Assembly: GCF_016863315.1 (NCBI RefSeq)
Contig: NZ_BOOQ01000030.1
Span: forward strand, 124,001 to 188,000
Direction: 5' to 3'
Source: Planotetraspora silvatica
GTDB lineage: Bacteria > Actinomycetota > Actinomycetes > Streptosporangiales > Streptosporangiaceae
DNA: 64,000 bases
A model generated the notes under the pieces. That model was given only the letters and a program-made list of their open reading frames with translations, did not search any database and had not been told where the DNA came from. A program made the translations under genes and the position numbers. Numbering within the stretch: the stretch's first letter is position 1; every line of letters begins with the position of its first letter. This document shows, piece by piece, positions 42,952 to 51,987 of the stretch.

Positions 42952-43158
42952 ATGGCCGACGACGAGATCACCCGGACGTTCGCCGAGTTCGACGGCGACA
43001 ACGACGGATACATCACCGCGGCGGAGTTCAAGCTCGCCATGAACGCCCGCCGCGAGGAGGTCAGCGCCGACGACCTCGACTCCATCTTCGAGCACACCGA
43101 CGATGACGAGGACGGGCGCATCAACCTGGCGGAGTTCGCGGAGGCGTGGAACGCCTGA
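42952..43158 (+). CDS. Small EF-hand calcium-binding protein
   Basis: 68 residues with two EF-hand loops: DGDNDGYITAAE starting near residue 14 and DDDEDGRINLAE near 50, both with Asp at loop positions 1, 3 and 5 and Glu at 12. Such small calerythrin/calsensin-like proteins are common in actinomycetes and may buffer or sense calcium. GAAGGG precedes the ATG. It stands alone after the deacylase gene. Confidence 0.92.
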   Translation: MADDEITRTFAEFDGDNDGYITAAEFKLAMNARREEVSADDLDSIFEHTDDDEDGRINLAEFAEAWNA

Positions 43159-43196
43159 GGAACGCCCGACGGGACGGCCCCGCCCACCTGCACGGC

Positions 43197-44048
43197 TCAG
43201 CCGTCGGCGGGCAGGCGGGGCGTCCGCGTCGCAGGGCGGTCATCGACGAGCGTGGCCAGCGCGGCCAGCGCGCGCTCGGACGGGCTGCCGGGGGCGGCCT
43301 GGCCGACGATGAGTTTCTGACCGGGGTCGCCCGTGATGTCGAAGACCTGATAGTGAAGGGTCATCTCACCGACGACGCGATGACGGAAGCGGATAGACGG
43401 GTTGGTCTTGGCCTGGACGTCGTGGCGAGCCCAGATCCGGCGAAATTCCTCGCTCGCGCGTGAGAGTTCCTCGACCAACGTGACCAGGGACGGGTCGTCG
43501 TGCGCGCCCGCCACAGCGCGCAGATGGGCCACCTTGGCCCGGGCCTCCTGCTCCCAGTCGCGGTAGAACTCGCGTGCCGCGGGGTTGAGGAACGTCAGCC
43601 GCAACAGGTTGTCGTTGCCGTCCAGCCCCGCGTAGAAGGCGGACGCCAGCGGATTGGCGGCCAGCACGTCCCACCAGCGATTCACCACGAACGCGACCGC
43701 GTGGTCGCACCGGTCGATGAGCCGCCGCACGTCCGGGTCGACGCGATCCGCCTGCTCGGAGGGCGGGAGCTTGTTCCGGGGCCGTGCGAGCTCGAACAGG
43801 TGCGCGCTGGCTTCGAGATCGAGTCGCAGGACGCTCGCGAGGGCGTCGAGCACGTGCTCCGACGGGTGGCGGTCCCTGCCCTGCTCCAGCCGGACGTAAT
43901 AGTCGGTGCTGACGCCGGCCAGCATGGCCACCTCGTCGCGGCGGAGCCCCGGCGTCCTGCGGCGATCGCCGGCCTCCGCCAGCCCGACCTGATCAGGGGT
44001 CATGAGCTGCCGCCGGGCGCGGAGGAACTCACCAAGAGCGGTCCTCAT
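43197..44048 (-). CDS. XRE-type regulator with MmyB-like ligand-binding domain
   Basis: 283 residues from the ATG at 44048. The N-terminal helix-turn-helix reads GLRRDEVAMLAGVSTDYYVRLEQGRDRHPS, the hallmark of this very common actinomycete family. The C-terminal domain (about 105-270, with VVNRWWDVLAANPLA and LRLTFLNPAAREFYRDWE) is the PAS-like MmyB/MLTR domain that may bind a fatty acid or other small ligand. The target is often a neighbouring oxidoreductase; none is adjacent here. Confidence 0.93.
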   Translation of the reverse strand: MRTALGEFLRARRQLMTPDQVGLAEAGDRRRTPGLRRDEVAMLAGVSTDYYVRLEQGRDRHPSEHVLDALASVLRLDLEASAHLFELARPRNKLPPSEQADRVDPDVRRLIDRCDHAVAFVVNRWWDVLAANPLASAFYAGLDGNDNLLRLTFLNPAAREFYRDWEQEARAKVAHLRAVAGAHDDPSLVTLVEELSRASEEFRRIWARHDVQAKTNPSIRFRHRVVGEMTLHYQVFDITGDPGQKLIVGQAAPGSPSERALAALATLVDDRPATRTPRLPADG

Positions 44049-44169
44049 ACCGGACAGGCTAGAAACCTTCACATCAAATATGGGCAAAGGAGTAGTACAC
44101 GCTCGTTCAGACCCGTGGCCGAGGCGGAGAAGCCGGCCGTCCGACGGTCGACGGCCGTGGGCGCGACCG

Positions 44170-44982
44170 TCAGGCCATGTCCCAGAGCAGGCGGTAGTAG
44201 GCGATGCGGTCCCGGTCCGGGGTGATCCCGTACGCGTCGTAGACGATGCCGTCGTATCCCGGGCCGTAGTTCCACTCCGTGCTCCACGCCGCGACCGCGA
44301 GGTCGGCCCATCGGTCGGCCACTCCGAGCGAACCGAGGTCGACGTGCGCGGCGAACGTCCCCTCGTCGTGAAGCAGGGTGTTGGGGGCGCACGCGTCCCC
44401 GTGGCAGACGACGAGACGGTCGACGGCGGGCGGTTCGCCGATACGCGCCCGGGCCTCCGCGAGATCGAGGTGCCGGTGCTCGGAGAACCGGTCGGCGGGT
44501 CCCTCGCCGCCGGCGATGCGTTCGTCGGCGCGTGCGAGCCGTCGGGCGATGCTCCAGTCGAACGGGCACCGGTCCACGGGCAGGGCGTCGTGGAGCAGGC
44601 GCAGTCCTCGGCCGATCGCGGCCGCGGCGGTCGCCGGGTCGGCGGTCCAGTGCGGGTCCACCGCCGAGCGGCCGGGTACCGCCGCCGTGACCAGCCACGT
44701 CCCTTCGGTGTCCGCCCCCTGCCCGACGACTCGCGGGACGGTCGCCCATCGTCGTGCCCAAGCCAGGCGCTCGGCCTCGCCGGGGAGGTCGATCTCCGGG
44801 GTGCCGGCGGCGATCCACTTGACGTACCGGGTGCCATCATTCCCGCCGCCGAGGCGGAACGTCAGGCCGCCGAGTTCGTTGCGCCACACCGGAGTGACGG
44901 TGTCGCCTCCGGCGAGTGCCGAGACGGCGCCGGGGACGGGCACGGGGCCGGTCGGTATCTCGGAGGTGACGGGACGGCTCAT
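44170..44982 (-). CDS. APH(3')-like aminoglycoside phosphotransferase family kinase
   Basis: 270 residues from the ATG at 44982. The kinase motifs are VCHGDACAPNTL (Brenner motif with catalytic Asp and Asn) and HVDLGSLGVADRWADLA (metal-binding Asp). The closing YGITPDRDRIAYYRLLWD is also typical of APH(3') enzymes. It transfers phosphate from ATP to a hydroxyl, possibly of an aminoglycoside. Many such chromosomal genes have no proven resistance role, so phenotype should not be assumed. Confidence 0.88.
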   Translation of the reverse strand: MSRPVTSEIPTGPVPVPGAVSALAGGDTVTPVWRNELGGLTFRLGGGNDGTRYVKWIAAGTPEIDLPGEAERLAWARRWATVPRVVGQGADTEGTWLVTAAVPGRSAVDPHWTADPATAAAAIGRGLRLLHDALPVDRCPFDWSIARRLARADERIAGGEGPADRFSEHRHLDLAEARARIGEPPAVDRLVVCHGDACAPNTLLHDEGTFAAHVDLGSLGVADRWADLAVAAWSTEWNYGPGYDGIVYDAYGITPDRDRIAYYRLLWDMA

Positions 44983-45000
44983 GACGTGACGGTAACCCGG

Positions 45001-45010
45001 TACCCGGGTA
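45001..45010. promoter_or_regulatory. Palindrome TACCCGGGTA in the APH / YchJ-like divergent region
   Basis: A perfect 10-bp palindrome 18 bp upstream of the APH start, preceded by a related TAACCCGG half. It may be an operator or simply a GC-rich palindrome. Confidence 0.3.
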
Positions 45011-45107
45011 CAGGATGCACCCCGGATCATGCCGCCGGGCAGGCACGGCCACTCCATCGAAGATCGGCCTCGGGGTTGAGCGGCCGGGAACCGGATAGCC
45101 TCGCAGG

Positions 45108-45527
45108 GTGAACGGCACATCCCGCCCCCGTCGTCCATCGCCGCGCGCCGCCGGGCCCTGCCCCTGCGGCCTGCCCGCCGCGTATGGTGAATGCTGCGGC
45201 CGGTTCCACGCCGGGCAGCCCGCGCCGTCGGCGGAGGCGCTCATGCGCTCGCGCTACGCCGCGTTCGCGGTCGAGGACGAGGCCTACCTCCTGCGGACCT
45301 GGCACCCCACCACCCGGCCGGCCCGCGTCGAGTTCGAGCGGGGCATGCGGTGGACCGGGCTCGAGATCGAGGAGGTCTCCGGGGGGAGCCCCTTCCACAC
45401 CACCGGCACCGTCACCTTCCGCGCCGGTTACGCCCACCGCGGGGAGCCCGGTGAGCTGCGTGAGCGGAGCCGGTTCACGCGGCATGAGGGTGCCTGGGTC
45501 TACGTCGACGGCGTCGTCACGACCTGA
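45108..45527 (+). CDS. YchJ-like UPF0225 protein with zinc-binding SEC-C type motif
   Basis: 139 residues from a GTG. The cysteine cluster CPCG...ECCGRFH near residues 18-34 is the SEC-C-like zinc site, followed by AEALMRSRYAAFAVEDEAYLL, the family's conserved helix. The remainder is an NTF2-like fold ending RHEGAWVYVDG. Function of the family is unknown. It stands alone, divergent from the APH gene. Confidence 0.92.
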   Translation: MNGTSRPRRPSPRAAGPCPCGLPAAYGECCGRFHAGQPAPSAEALMRSRYAAFAVEDEAYLLRTWHPTTRPARVEFERGMRWTGLEIEEVSGGSPFHTTGTVTFRAGYAHRGEPGELRERSRFTRHEGAWVYVDGVVTT

Positions 45528-45627
45528 CCGGGCACGCGTCGCCCGTCGTGAGGTCGGGAGCCGGGTTCCGGGCTCATATGATCAGGAGCCGTACGCAGCT
45601 CAACCTGAGCACGAGGAGAAGTGAGTG

Positions 45628-46266
45628 ATGGCCGCCCGTATCGAGCACCTGGTCACCTCGGGCGTGTTTTCGCTCGACGGAGGCAACTGGGACGTCGAGA
45701 ACAACGTCTGGATCGTCGGCGACGACACCGAGGCGATCGTCATCGACGCCGCCCACGACGCGGACGCCATCGCTGAGGCGCTCGGCGGGCGTACCCTCCG
45801 CGCGATCGTGTGCACGCACGCGCACAACGACCACATCGACGCCGCTCCCGCCCTGGCCGGCCGTACGGGTGCTCCCATACTCCTGCACCCCGGCGACCTG
45901 CCGTTGTGGAAGCAGACCCACGCGGAGCGGCTGCCCGACGGTGACCTCGCCGACGGCCAGGTGTTGTCGGTGGCCGGCACCCGGCTCACCGTGCTGCACA
46001 CGCCCGGCCACGCCCCCGGTGCCGTGTGCCTGCACGCGCCCGACCTCGACGAGCACGGCACCGTTTTCACCGGCGACACCCTGTTCCAGGGGGGACCCGG
46101 AGCCACCGGGAGGTCGTTCTCCGACTTCCCCACCATCATCGACTCCATCCGCGACCGCCTCCTGGCCCTGCCGGCGGAGACGCGCGTCCGTACCGGCCAC
46201 GGCGAGTCGACCACCATCGGCGCCGAGGCTCCCCATCTGGAGGAGTGGATCGCGCGCGGCCACTGA
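45628..46266 (+). CDS. Metallo-beta-lactamase-fold hydrolase (glyoxalase II-like)
   Basis: 212 residues from the ATG at 45628, with GAGGAG about 9 bp upstream; a GTG one codon earlier is possible. The metal motif is THAHNDH (His64, His66, Asp68, His69), then TPGHAPGAVC and FTGDTLFQGGPGATGR, and GHGEST near the end. The pattern is that of hydroxyacylglutathione-hydrolase-like enzymes, in actinomycetes often acting on mycothiol conjugates. It forms no evident operon. Confidence 0.92.
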   Translation: MAARIEHLVTSGVFSLDGGNWDVENNVWIVGDDTEAIVIDAAHDADAIAEALGGRTLRAIVCTHAHNDHIDAAPALAGRTGAPILLHPGDLPLWKQTHAERLPDGDLADGQVLSVAGTRLTVLHTPGHAPGAVCLHAPDLDEHGTVFTGDTLFQGGPGATGRSFSDFPTIIDSIRDRLLALPAETRVRTGHGESTTIGAEAPHLEEWIARGH

Positions 46267-46337
46267 GGTGCGGCCGCCCGGTCCGAAGAACGAGTCGATA
46301 GCCGGAGCGGGCTGAAATTTCCTGACATAGTGGGCGC

Positions 46338-46967
46338 ATGCGCTTGATCAAGTATGGGCACGCCTGCGTGCGCCTGGAGGTCGGCGGCAGGGTGCTCGTC
46401 ATCGACCCGGGCACCTTCTCCGAGGCCGAAGCCCTCGACGGGGTCGATGAGGTGCTGGTGACCCATGAGCACCCCGACCATCTCGACGTGGAAAAGCTTC
46501 TGGCGGCGAGCGAACGCAACTCCGCGTTCCGGGTCCACATGCCGCCGTCGGCCGTGGAGGAGGCGCCCGAGCTCGGCGGCGCGGCGATCGCCGTCGAGGT
46601 GGGGCGGCGTTTCACCGCGGCGGGGTTCACCGTCGACGTCGTGGGCGGGGCGCATGCCGAGATCTATGACGGCCTGCCCGGCTGCGCCAACGTCGGGTTC
46701 ATCGTCGACGGCGACGTCTACCACCCCGGCGATTCGCTGTTCGTCCCACGATCGCCGGTGGGGACGCTGCTCGTGCCGGCCGCGGCCCCCTGGCTCAAGC
46801 TCGCGGAGGCGCTGGACTTCGTGCGAGCGGTGAAGCCGATGCGGGCGTTCCCGATCCACGACGCCACCCTCAACGACCTGGGCCAGGATTACTTCGACTC
46901 CTGGATGGAGTTCAAGGGCGGGACCGACTACGCGCGAATTCCGGCCGGGGGATCCGCGGAGATCTGA
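46338..46967 (+). CDS. Metallo-beta-lactamase-fold protein (UlaG/UPF0173-like)
   Basis: 209 residues. MRLIKYGHACVRLE is the typical start of this small family; the metal motif is THEHPDH (His43, His45, Asp47, His48), with VYHPGDSLF and FPIHDA later. Members are metal-dependent hydrolases of uncertain substrate. It follows the previous metallo-hydrolase by 71 bp on the same strand but is not clearly co-transcribed. Confidence 0.9.
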   Translation: MRLIKYGHACVRLEVGGRVLVIDPGTFSEAEALDGVDEVLVTHEHPDHLDVEKLLAASERNSAFRVHMPPSAVEEAPELGGAAIAVEVGRRFTAAGFTVDVVGGAHAEIYDGLPGCANVGFIVDGDVYHPGDSLFVPRSPVGTLLVPAAAPWLKLAEALDFVRAVKPMRAFPIHDATLNDLGQDYFDSWMEFKGGTDYARIPAGGSAEI

Positions 46968-47080
46968 ATCTCCTGCCCCAGGACCGATGTGTCCAGCGGC
47001 CGAAGGGATCGCCCACCTGGCGGACGCCGTTTCCTGGGGCCGCTGCTCCTCGATGTGCTCGACCGGGCCTCGCGGCGCTC

Positions 47081-47764
47081 CTACGGCCAGAGCCGGTGGC
47101 GGGTCCAGCCTCCGCCGGCGCGCTCATAACGCAGACGGGTGTGACGACGCCGCTCGTCGGCCTGCCAGAATTCGACTTCCGCCGCGGCCAGGGCGTAGAG
47201 CGTCCAGTCGGTGGAGACCAGGTCCGGGTCGGCCGCGATCCTGGTCAGGGCTTCCTGCAGGGCCGCCTCCGCCTCGGCGGGGTCGTCGAGGACCTGCGAC
47301 TGACGACTGCTGAGCGCCTCGGCCCGGGCACCGGGTGAGCGTGCGAGGAAATCGGCCGCGCTCGCTTCGGCGCCGGTCGGTGTGACGGCTCCGCGGACGC
47401 GGATCTGGCGGCCCTGTCGCGGCCAGTGGAACGTCAGCGCCGCATGCGGGTTGGCCTCCAGTTCGCGTCCTTTGCGGCTGGACGCGCTTGAGGCGAAGTA
47501 CCAGTTTCCGGACGTGTCGACGTCCTTGCAGATCAGCACGCGTGCCGACGGCCGCCCGTCCTCGTCGGCCGTGGAGAGCGTCATCGCGTGGGGTTCGGGC
47601 ACCCCGCCATCGATCGCCGAGGTCAGCCATTCGACGAACAACGTGACCGGATCGCCGGGCGCGGTCTCGGGAAGGAACAGCGGCAGTTCGAACGCGAAGA
47701 CCGGCAACGAACGCAACAGACGCCTGACGTCGCTCTGCTCAGCCGACGGGCTCTTCTGAGACAT
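47081..47764 (-). CDS. Pyridoxamine-5'-phosphate-oxidase-family flavoprotein (PdxH/PhzG-like)
   Basis: 227 residues. FMN-binding split-barrel segments are visible: PSARVLICKDVDTSGNWYFA, SSRKGRELEANPHAALTFHWP, and the C-terminal dimerisation segment ending WTRHRLWP, which is typical of PdxH. The stretch RQIRVRGAV is the FMN/PLP contact. It may be a PdxH paralogue, a PhzG-type oxidase or an F420-related enzyme. It diverges from the cyanase gene across an 81-bp region holding a strict palindrome. Confidence 0.88.
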   Translation of the reverse strand: MSQKSPSAEQSDVRRLLRSLPVFAFELPLFLPETAPGDPVTLFVEWLTSAIDGGVPEPHAMTLSTADEDGRPSARVLICKDVDTSGNWYFASSASSRKGRELEANPHAALTFHWPRQGRQIRVRGAVTPTGAEASAADFLARSPGARAEALSSRQSQVLDDPAEAEAALQEALTRIAADPDLVSTDWTLYALAAAEVEFWQADERRRHTRLRYERAGGGWTRHRLWP

Positions 47765-47800
47765 GGGGTCGTTCTATCACCGCTATCGCTCGAAAGAGGA

Positions 47801-47812
47801 ACTGTATACAGT
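47801..47812. promoter_or_regulatory. Palindromic operator ACTGTATACAGT upstream of cyanase
   Basis: A perfect 12-bp palindrome with the TGTATACA core common to GntR-family (FCD) operators. It lies 34 bp before the cynS start and 37 bp before the divergent PdxH-like gene. No GntR gene is adjacent. Confidence 0.5.
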
Positions 47813-47845
47813 ATGGAACACGCTCGATCATGAGAAAGAGGGATC

Positions 47846-48289
47846 ATGCTCACCAAGCGCGAAGCAGTCGAAGCCGTCCGCCAAGCCAAGGTGGTGACGG
47901 GCGTGACCTGGGCACAGCTCGCCGAGGCCGTCGGGCGGCCGCCGGTGTGGACGACTGCCGCACTGCTCGGCCAGCACCCCATGAGCAAGGACGAGGCGGC
48001 CACGGCCGCTGCTCTGCTCGAACTCGGGGAGGACGCGGCCCTCGCCTTCCAACTGCAGCCCACTCGCGGGGCGCTCGACGCCGCCGTCCCCGTCGATCCG
48101 ACCATCTACCGGCTCCACGAGGTCGTCCAGGTGTACGGGCCGACCATCAAGGAACTGATCCACGAGCAGTGCGGCGACGGCATCATGAGCGCCATCAATT
48201 TCCGCCTCGACGTGCGGCGCGTCCCCGACCCGGCCGGCGACCGGGTCGTCATCACCCTCGACGGGAAGTACCTCCCCTATCAGTGGTGA
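47846..48289 (+). CDS. cynS: Cyanate hydratase (cyanase)
   Basis: 147 residues, near the usual 150-156. The catalytic triad of cyanase is intact: Arg89, Glu92 (YRLHEVVQVYG) and Ser115 (GIMSAINF), all seven residues earlier than in the E. coli enzyme (96, 99, 122). The C-terminus DGKYLPYQW is characteristic. It converts cyanate and bicarbonate to carbamate and CO2, detoxifying cyanate or supplying nitrogen. The start has AGAGGGATC upstream. No carbonic anhydrase or cyanate transporter gene adjoins it. Confidence 0.96.
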   Translation: MLTKREAVEAVRQAKVVTGVTWAQLAEAVGRPPVWTTAALLGQHPMSKDEAATAAALLELGEDAALAFQLQPTRGALDAAVPVDPTIYRLHEVVQVYGPTIKELIHEQCGDGIMSAINFRLDVRRVPDPAGDRVVITLDGKYLPYQW

Positions 48290-48430
48290 CAGCCGGGCGC
48301 GGCTCGCCCCGACGCCCACGTGGGCTCACCCCTGATCTCTCCTCGGCCCGGGGCGACCGGTTCCCGCACACGCGGCTTGGGTATCGTCGCCGACTGTCGG
48401 AGACGCTTCGCGCCGGTGGAGGGTTGGCCA

Positions 48431-49690
48431 ATGGCTGGGACGCCGATCCACTCCGCGCTGGAGCGTCGCCTGGGTCTGACCGATGCCGTGGTGATCGGCC
48501 TCGGGGCGATGATCGGAGCCGGGATCTTCGCCGCTCTCGCGCCGGCGGTGCGGGCCGCCGGGTCGGGGCTGCTGCTCGGCCTGGCCCTCGCCGCCGTGGT
48601 CGCCTACTGCAACGCCACCTCCTCCGCCCGGCTGGCCGCCCGGTACCCGGCTTCCGGCGGCACCTATCTCTACGGCCGCGAGCGGCTCGGGGACTTCTGG
48701 GGCTATCTGGCCGGGTGGGCGTTCGTGGTCGGGAAGACCGCCTCCTGCGCCGCCATGGCGCTCACCGTCGGCTCCTACGTCTGGCCCGGCCAGGCGCACG
48801 CGGTCGCGATGGTCGCGGTGGTGGCGCTGACCGCGGTCGACTACGCCGGGATGCGGAAGTCCGCCGGCCTCACCCGGGTGATCGTCGCGGTGGTCCTGGC
48901 CGTGCTCGCCGCGGTGGTGGCCGGCGGTCTCGGCTCCGGCGAGGCGGACGCCGCGCGCCTGGCCATCGGAGGGGACGTCACCTTCGGCGGGGTGCTGCGG
49001 GCGGCAGGCCTGTTGTTCTTCGCCTTCGCCGGATATGCCCGCATCGCCACCCTCGGTGAGGAGGTTCGCGACCCGGCCCGCATCATCCCCCGCGCGATCC
49101 CGCTCGCCCTGGGCATCACGCTGGCCGTCTACGCGGCGGTCGCGATCGCGGCGCTGGCCGTACTGGGCGGGACCGGGCTGAGCGAGGCGACCGCGCCGCT
49201 CGCCGACGTGGTCCGCGCCGCCGGGCTGCCCGGCCTGGTGCCGGTGGTGCGTGCCGGCGCGGCGGTGGCCGCGCTCGGCTCACTGCTGGCGCTCATCCTC
49301 GGGGTGTCACGCACGACCTTGGCCATGGCCCGCGACCGGCATCTGCCGCATGTCCTGGCCGCCGTCCATCCGCGGTTCAAGGTGCCGCACCGCGCCGAGC
49401 TCGCGGTCGGCGTCGTCGTCGCCGTGCTCGCGGCGACGGTGGATGTGCGCGGCGCGATCGGTTTCTCCTCCTTCGGGGTGCTGGTGTACTACGCCGTCGC
49501 CAACGCCAGCGCATGGACCCTCACCCCGGACGAGGGCCGGCCGCCCCGAATCGTGCCCGCGCTCGGTCTGGCCGGCTGCCTGGCGCTGGCCTTCGCTCTG
49601 CCGGTCTCCTCGGTCATCTCCGGGGCCGCGGTGCTGGCCGTGGGAGCCGCCGTCTACGGAGTACGCCGGACGGTCGTGGCACGCCCGTGA
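48431..49690 (+). CDS. APC-superfamily amino-acid permease
   Basis: 419 residues from the ATG at 48431 with GGAGG about 8 bp upstream. About twelve hydrophobic segments are visible. The start LTDAVVIGLGAMIGAGIFAAL contains the family's unwound GxG substrate helix (GAMIGAGIF), then ARYPASGGTYLYGRERLG and the conserved GEEVRDPARIIPRAIP. It imports or exchanges an amino acid or amine at the cytoplasmic membrane. The substrate is not evident. Confidence 0.92.
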   Translation: MAGTPIHSALERRLGLTDAVVIGLGAMIGAGIFAALAPAVRAAGSGLLLGLALAAVVAYCNATSSARLAARYPASGGTYLYGRERLGDFWGYLAGWAFVVGKTASCAAMALTVGSYVWPGQAHAVAMVAVVALTAVDYAGMRKSAGLTRVIVAVVLAVLAAVVAGGLGSGEADAARLAIGGDVTFGGVLRAAGLLFFAFAGYARIATLGEEVRDPARIIPRAIPLALGITLAVYAAVAIAALAVLGGTGLSEATAPLADVVRAAGLPGLVPVVRAGAAVAALGSLLALILGVSRTTLAMARDRHLPHVLAAVHPRFKVPHRAELAVGVVVAVLAATVDVRGAIGFSSFGVLVYYAVANASAWTLTPDEGRPPRIVPALGLAGCLALAFALPVSSVISGAAVLAVGAAVYGVRRTVVARP

Positions 49691-49727
49691 CGGATGCCCG
49701 CGGGGTAGCAGCGGGCGCGGGCATCCG
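49691..49727. terminator. Hairpin terminator between permease and phospholipase genes
   Basis: CGGATGCCCGCG (49691-49702) pairs perfectly with CGCGGGCATCCG (49716-49727), 12 bp with a 13-nt loop, starting at the permease stop. It can serve both convergent genes. Confidence 0.75.
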
Positions 49728-49741
49728 CGGGGGAGGGGCGC

Positions 49742-51820
49742 TCAGACGGTGACGGTCTTGGGGTCGCTCATGCTGGGCCTGCCGGTCTCCACGTGCCCGG
49801 CGACGCGGCGAACGAAGGTGGAGTCGGCGTCGGATGTGACCTTCAGGTCGTACCAGCCGTAGCTGCCGCCCAGGACCGCGGAGTGCACCACGGTGGCGTT
49901 GGGCGCCAACGGGTACGTCGCCGGAGTGGCGCCGCCGTACGCGTCGGCGACGGTGACCCGGCAGGAGGCGCCCCCGCGGTTGGTGAGGGTCAGCGTGACG
50001 TCACCGGAAGCGGCGTCGTAGCCGACGGCGACTTCGGGGGCCGCCGGGTTCGTGCCCTTCGCCGGAATGCGCCCGGTGAAGGTGCGCAGGAAGCCGTTGG
50101 GCCCGTATACCGCCAGGTCGTAGGCGCCCTGGTTCTTCTTGGGCGGAGTCCAGGTGCCGGTCAGGGTCTTGCCCGCCTCCACCGTGTAGGTCCACGGGCC
50201 GCCGAGCCCGTTGGCGGAGGTCGCGTAGAACGTCGCGCCCGCCGCGCCCCGGCTGGCGAAGTCGACCGCGAACGTCCCGCCGGCGGCGTCGGTCCTGCCG
50301 TCGGCCTTCAGGTCGTACGGCAGGGGCCGCGTGTGGCGCAGCCCGGCCTCCTGCTTGGGCAGGACGGGAGTGGCCGGCGGTGTGGGGACGTAGTCGGCGT
50401 GCCGCTTGCGGTCCGGCGGAGCGTAGCCGGAGGTGTCGGGCAGCGGCGTCTGGGAGGTGTCGGTCTGCGCGAAGTCGAAGGCGCTCGTGAGGTCGCCGCA
50501 GACGGCCCGCCGCCAGGGCGAGATGTTCGGCTCGTGCACGCCGAACCGCTTCTCGACGAACTGGATGATCGAGGTGTGGTCGAAGGTCTGGGAGCAGGCC
50601 CATCCGCCCTTGCTCCACGGTGACACGACGAACATCGGGACGCGCTGGCCGAGGCCGTACGGCCCGGCCACATAACTGCCGGCCTTCGTGTAGAGCTCCC
50701 TGCTGACGTCCGCGGTCGATGTGCCCTGGGCGGCGGAGCCCGGAGCGTAGGGCGGCACGACGTGGTCGAAGAAGCCGTCGTTCTCGTCGTAGGTGATGAA
50801 CAGGGCGGTCTTGCTCCATACGTCGGGGTCGGCCGTCAGCGCGGCCAGCACGCCGGCGATGTACCAGGCGCCGTAGTTCACCGGCCAGTTCGGATGCTCG
50901 GTGTAGGCCTCGGGCGCGGCGATCCAGGACACCTGCGGGAGCGTGCCGTTGAGGACGTCGGACCTGAGGATGTCGAAGAGCCCGCCGCCGGCCTTGACCT
51001 GGGTTCCCGTCCGCGCCCTGTCGTAGAGCGGGTCGCCCGGCCGGGCGTTGCGGTACTTGGTGAAGTACAGCAGCGAGTTGTCGCCGTAGTTGCCGATGTA
51101 GGGGTCGCTGGTCCAGCCCCAGGATCCGGCGGCGTTCAGGCCGTCGCCGACGTCCTGGTAGATCTTCCAGGAGACGCCGGCCTGCTGAAGCCGTTCGGGG
51201 TAGGTCGTCCAGCCGTAGCCGGCCTCGTCGTTGCCGAGCACCGGGCCGCCGCCGACGCCGTCGTTGCCGGTGTACCCCGTCCACATGTAATAGCGGTTGG
51301 GATCCGTGGCACCGATGAAGGAGCAGTGGTAGGCGTCGCAGATGGTGAAGGCGTCGGCCAGGGCGTAGTGGAACGGGATGTCGGCCCGCGTCAGGTAGGC
51401 CATGGTCGTAGCCGTCTTGGCGGGAACCCACTGGTCGTACTTGCCCTGGTTCCAGGCCTTGTGGCCGCCGTTCCAGTCGTGGTTGAGGTCCTGCAGGAAC
51501 TGCATGCCCATGTTGGAGGCGGTCGGATGGAACGGCAGCACGTCCTTCGTGCCGTTGGACTGGTACCAGACCGGCTTGCCGCTGGGCAGCACGACCGGGC
51601 GGGGGTCGCCGAAGCCCCGCACGCCGCGGAGTGTGCCGAAGTAGTGGTCGAAGGATCGGTTCTCCTGCATCAGGACGACGATGTGCTCGACGTCCTGCAG
51701 GGTTCCGGTTCGTACGGCGGGCGCGATGGCGGCGGCACGGGCGATGGTCTGGGGCAGCAGCGAGAAGGCGGCGGTGCCGCCCGCGAGCTGGAGGAAACGT
51801 CGACGACCAATTCCGGTCAT
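49742..51820 (-). CDS. Tat-exported phosphocholine-type phospholipase C
   Basis: 692 residues from the ATG at 51820. The N-terminus has a twin-arginine signal GRRRFLQLAG and a hydrophobic stretch ending near ARAAA. The phosphoesterase domain follows with QENRSFDHYFG, in which Glu-Asn bind metal and catalyse, then TYDENDGFFDHVVPP. Two C-terminal immunoglobulin-like domains (from about residue 495) are typical of bacterial PlcC/PlcN. It hydrolyses phosphatidylcholine or sphingomyelin outside the cell, supplying phosphate or acting on membranes. A phosphate-control box is not evident upstream. Confidence 0.93.
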   Translation of the reverse strand: MTGIGRRRFLQLAGGTAAFSLLPQTIARAAAIAPAVRTGTLQDVEHIVVLMQENRSFDHYFGTLRGVRGFGDPRPVVLPSGKPVWYQSNGTKDVLPFHPTASNMGMQFLQDLNHDWNGGHKAWNQGKYDQWVPAKTATTMAYLTRADIPFHYALADAFTICDAYHCSFIGATDPNRYYMWTGYTGNDGVGGGPVLGNDEAGYGWTTYPERLQQAGVSWKIYQDVGDGLNAAGSWGWTSDPYIGNYGDNSLLYFTKYRNARPGDPLYDRARTGTQVKAGGGLFDILRSDVLNGTLPQVSWIAAPEAYTEHPNWPVNYGAWYIAGVLAALTADPDVWSKTALFITYDENDGFFDHVVPPYAPGSAAQGTSTADVSRELYTKAGSYVAGPYGLGQRVPMFVVSPWSKGGWACSQTFDHTSIIQFVEKRFGVHEPNISPWRRAVCGDLTSAFDFAQTDTSQTPLPDTSGYAPPDRKRHADYVPTPPATPVLPKQEAGLRHTRPLPYDLKADGRTDAAGGTFAVDFASRGAAGATFYATSANGLGGPWTYTVEAGKTLTGTWTPPKKNQGAYDLAVYGPNGFLRTFTGRIPAKGTNPAAPEVAVGYDAASGDVTLTLTNRGGASCRVTVADAYGGATPATYPLAPNATVVHSAVLGGSYGWYDLKVTSDADSTFVRRVAGHVETGRPSMSDPKTVTV

Positions 51821-51987
51821 GGCGGGCCTGTCTCCTATGAGGGGTGCAGCGCTGACAGCTGGCTGCACCAATGGTCATCAGGCGATGACGAACGCCTCGG
51901 GACAGGAACGGAACATCATTCGGAAGGCCGTCTGAACGGCTTGGCCGCGGGTTCCGGCGTGTGCGGCGGCGCCGCATTCCCGTGGAC

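Noticed and set aside
44170-44982. Calling the APH-like gene an antibiotic-resistance gene
   Set aside because: The motifs show a small-molecule kinase, but many chromosomal members of this family have no demonstrated resistance function.
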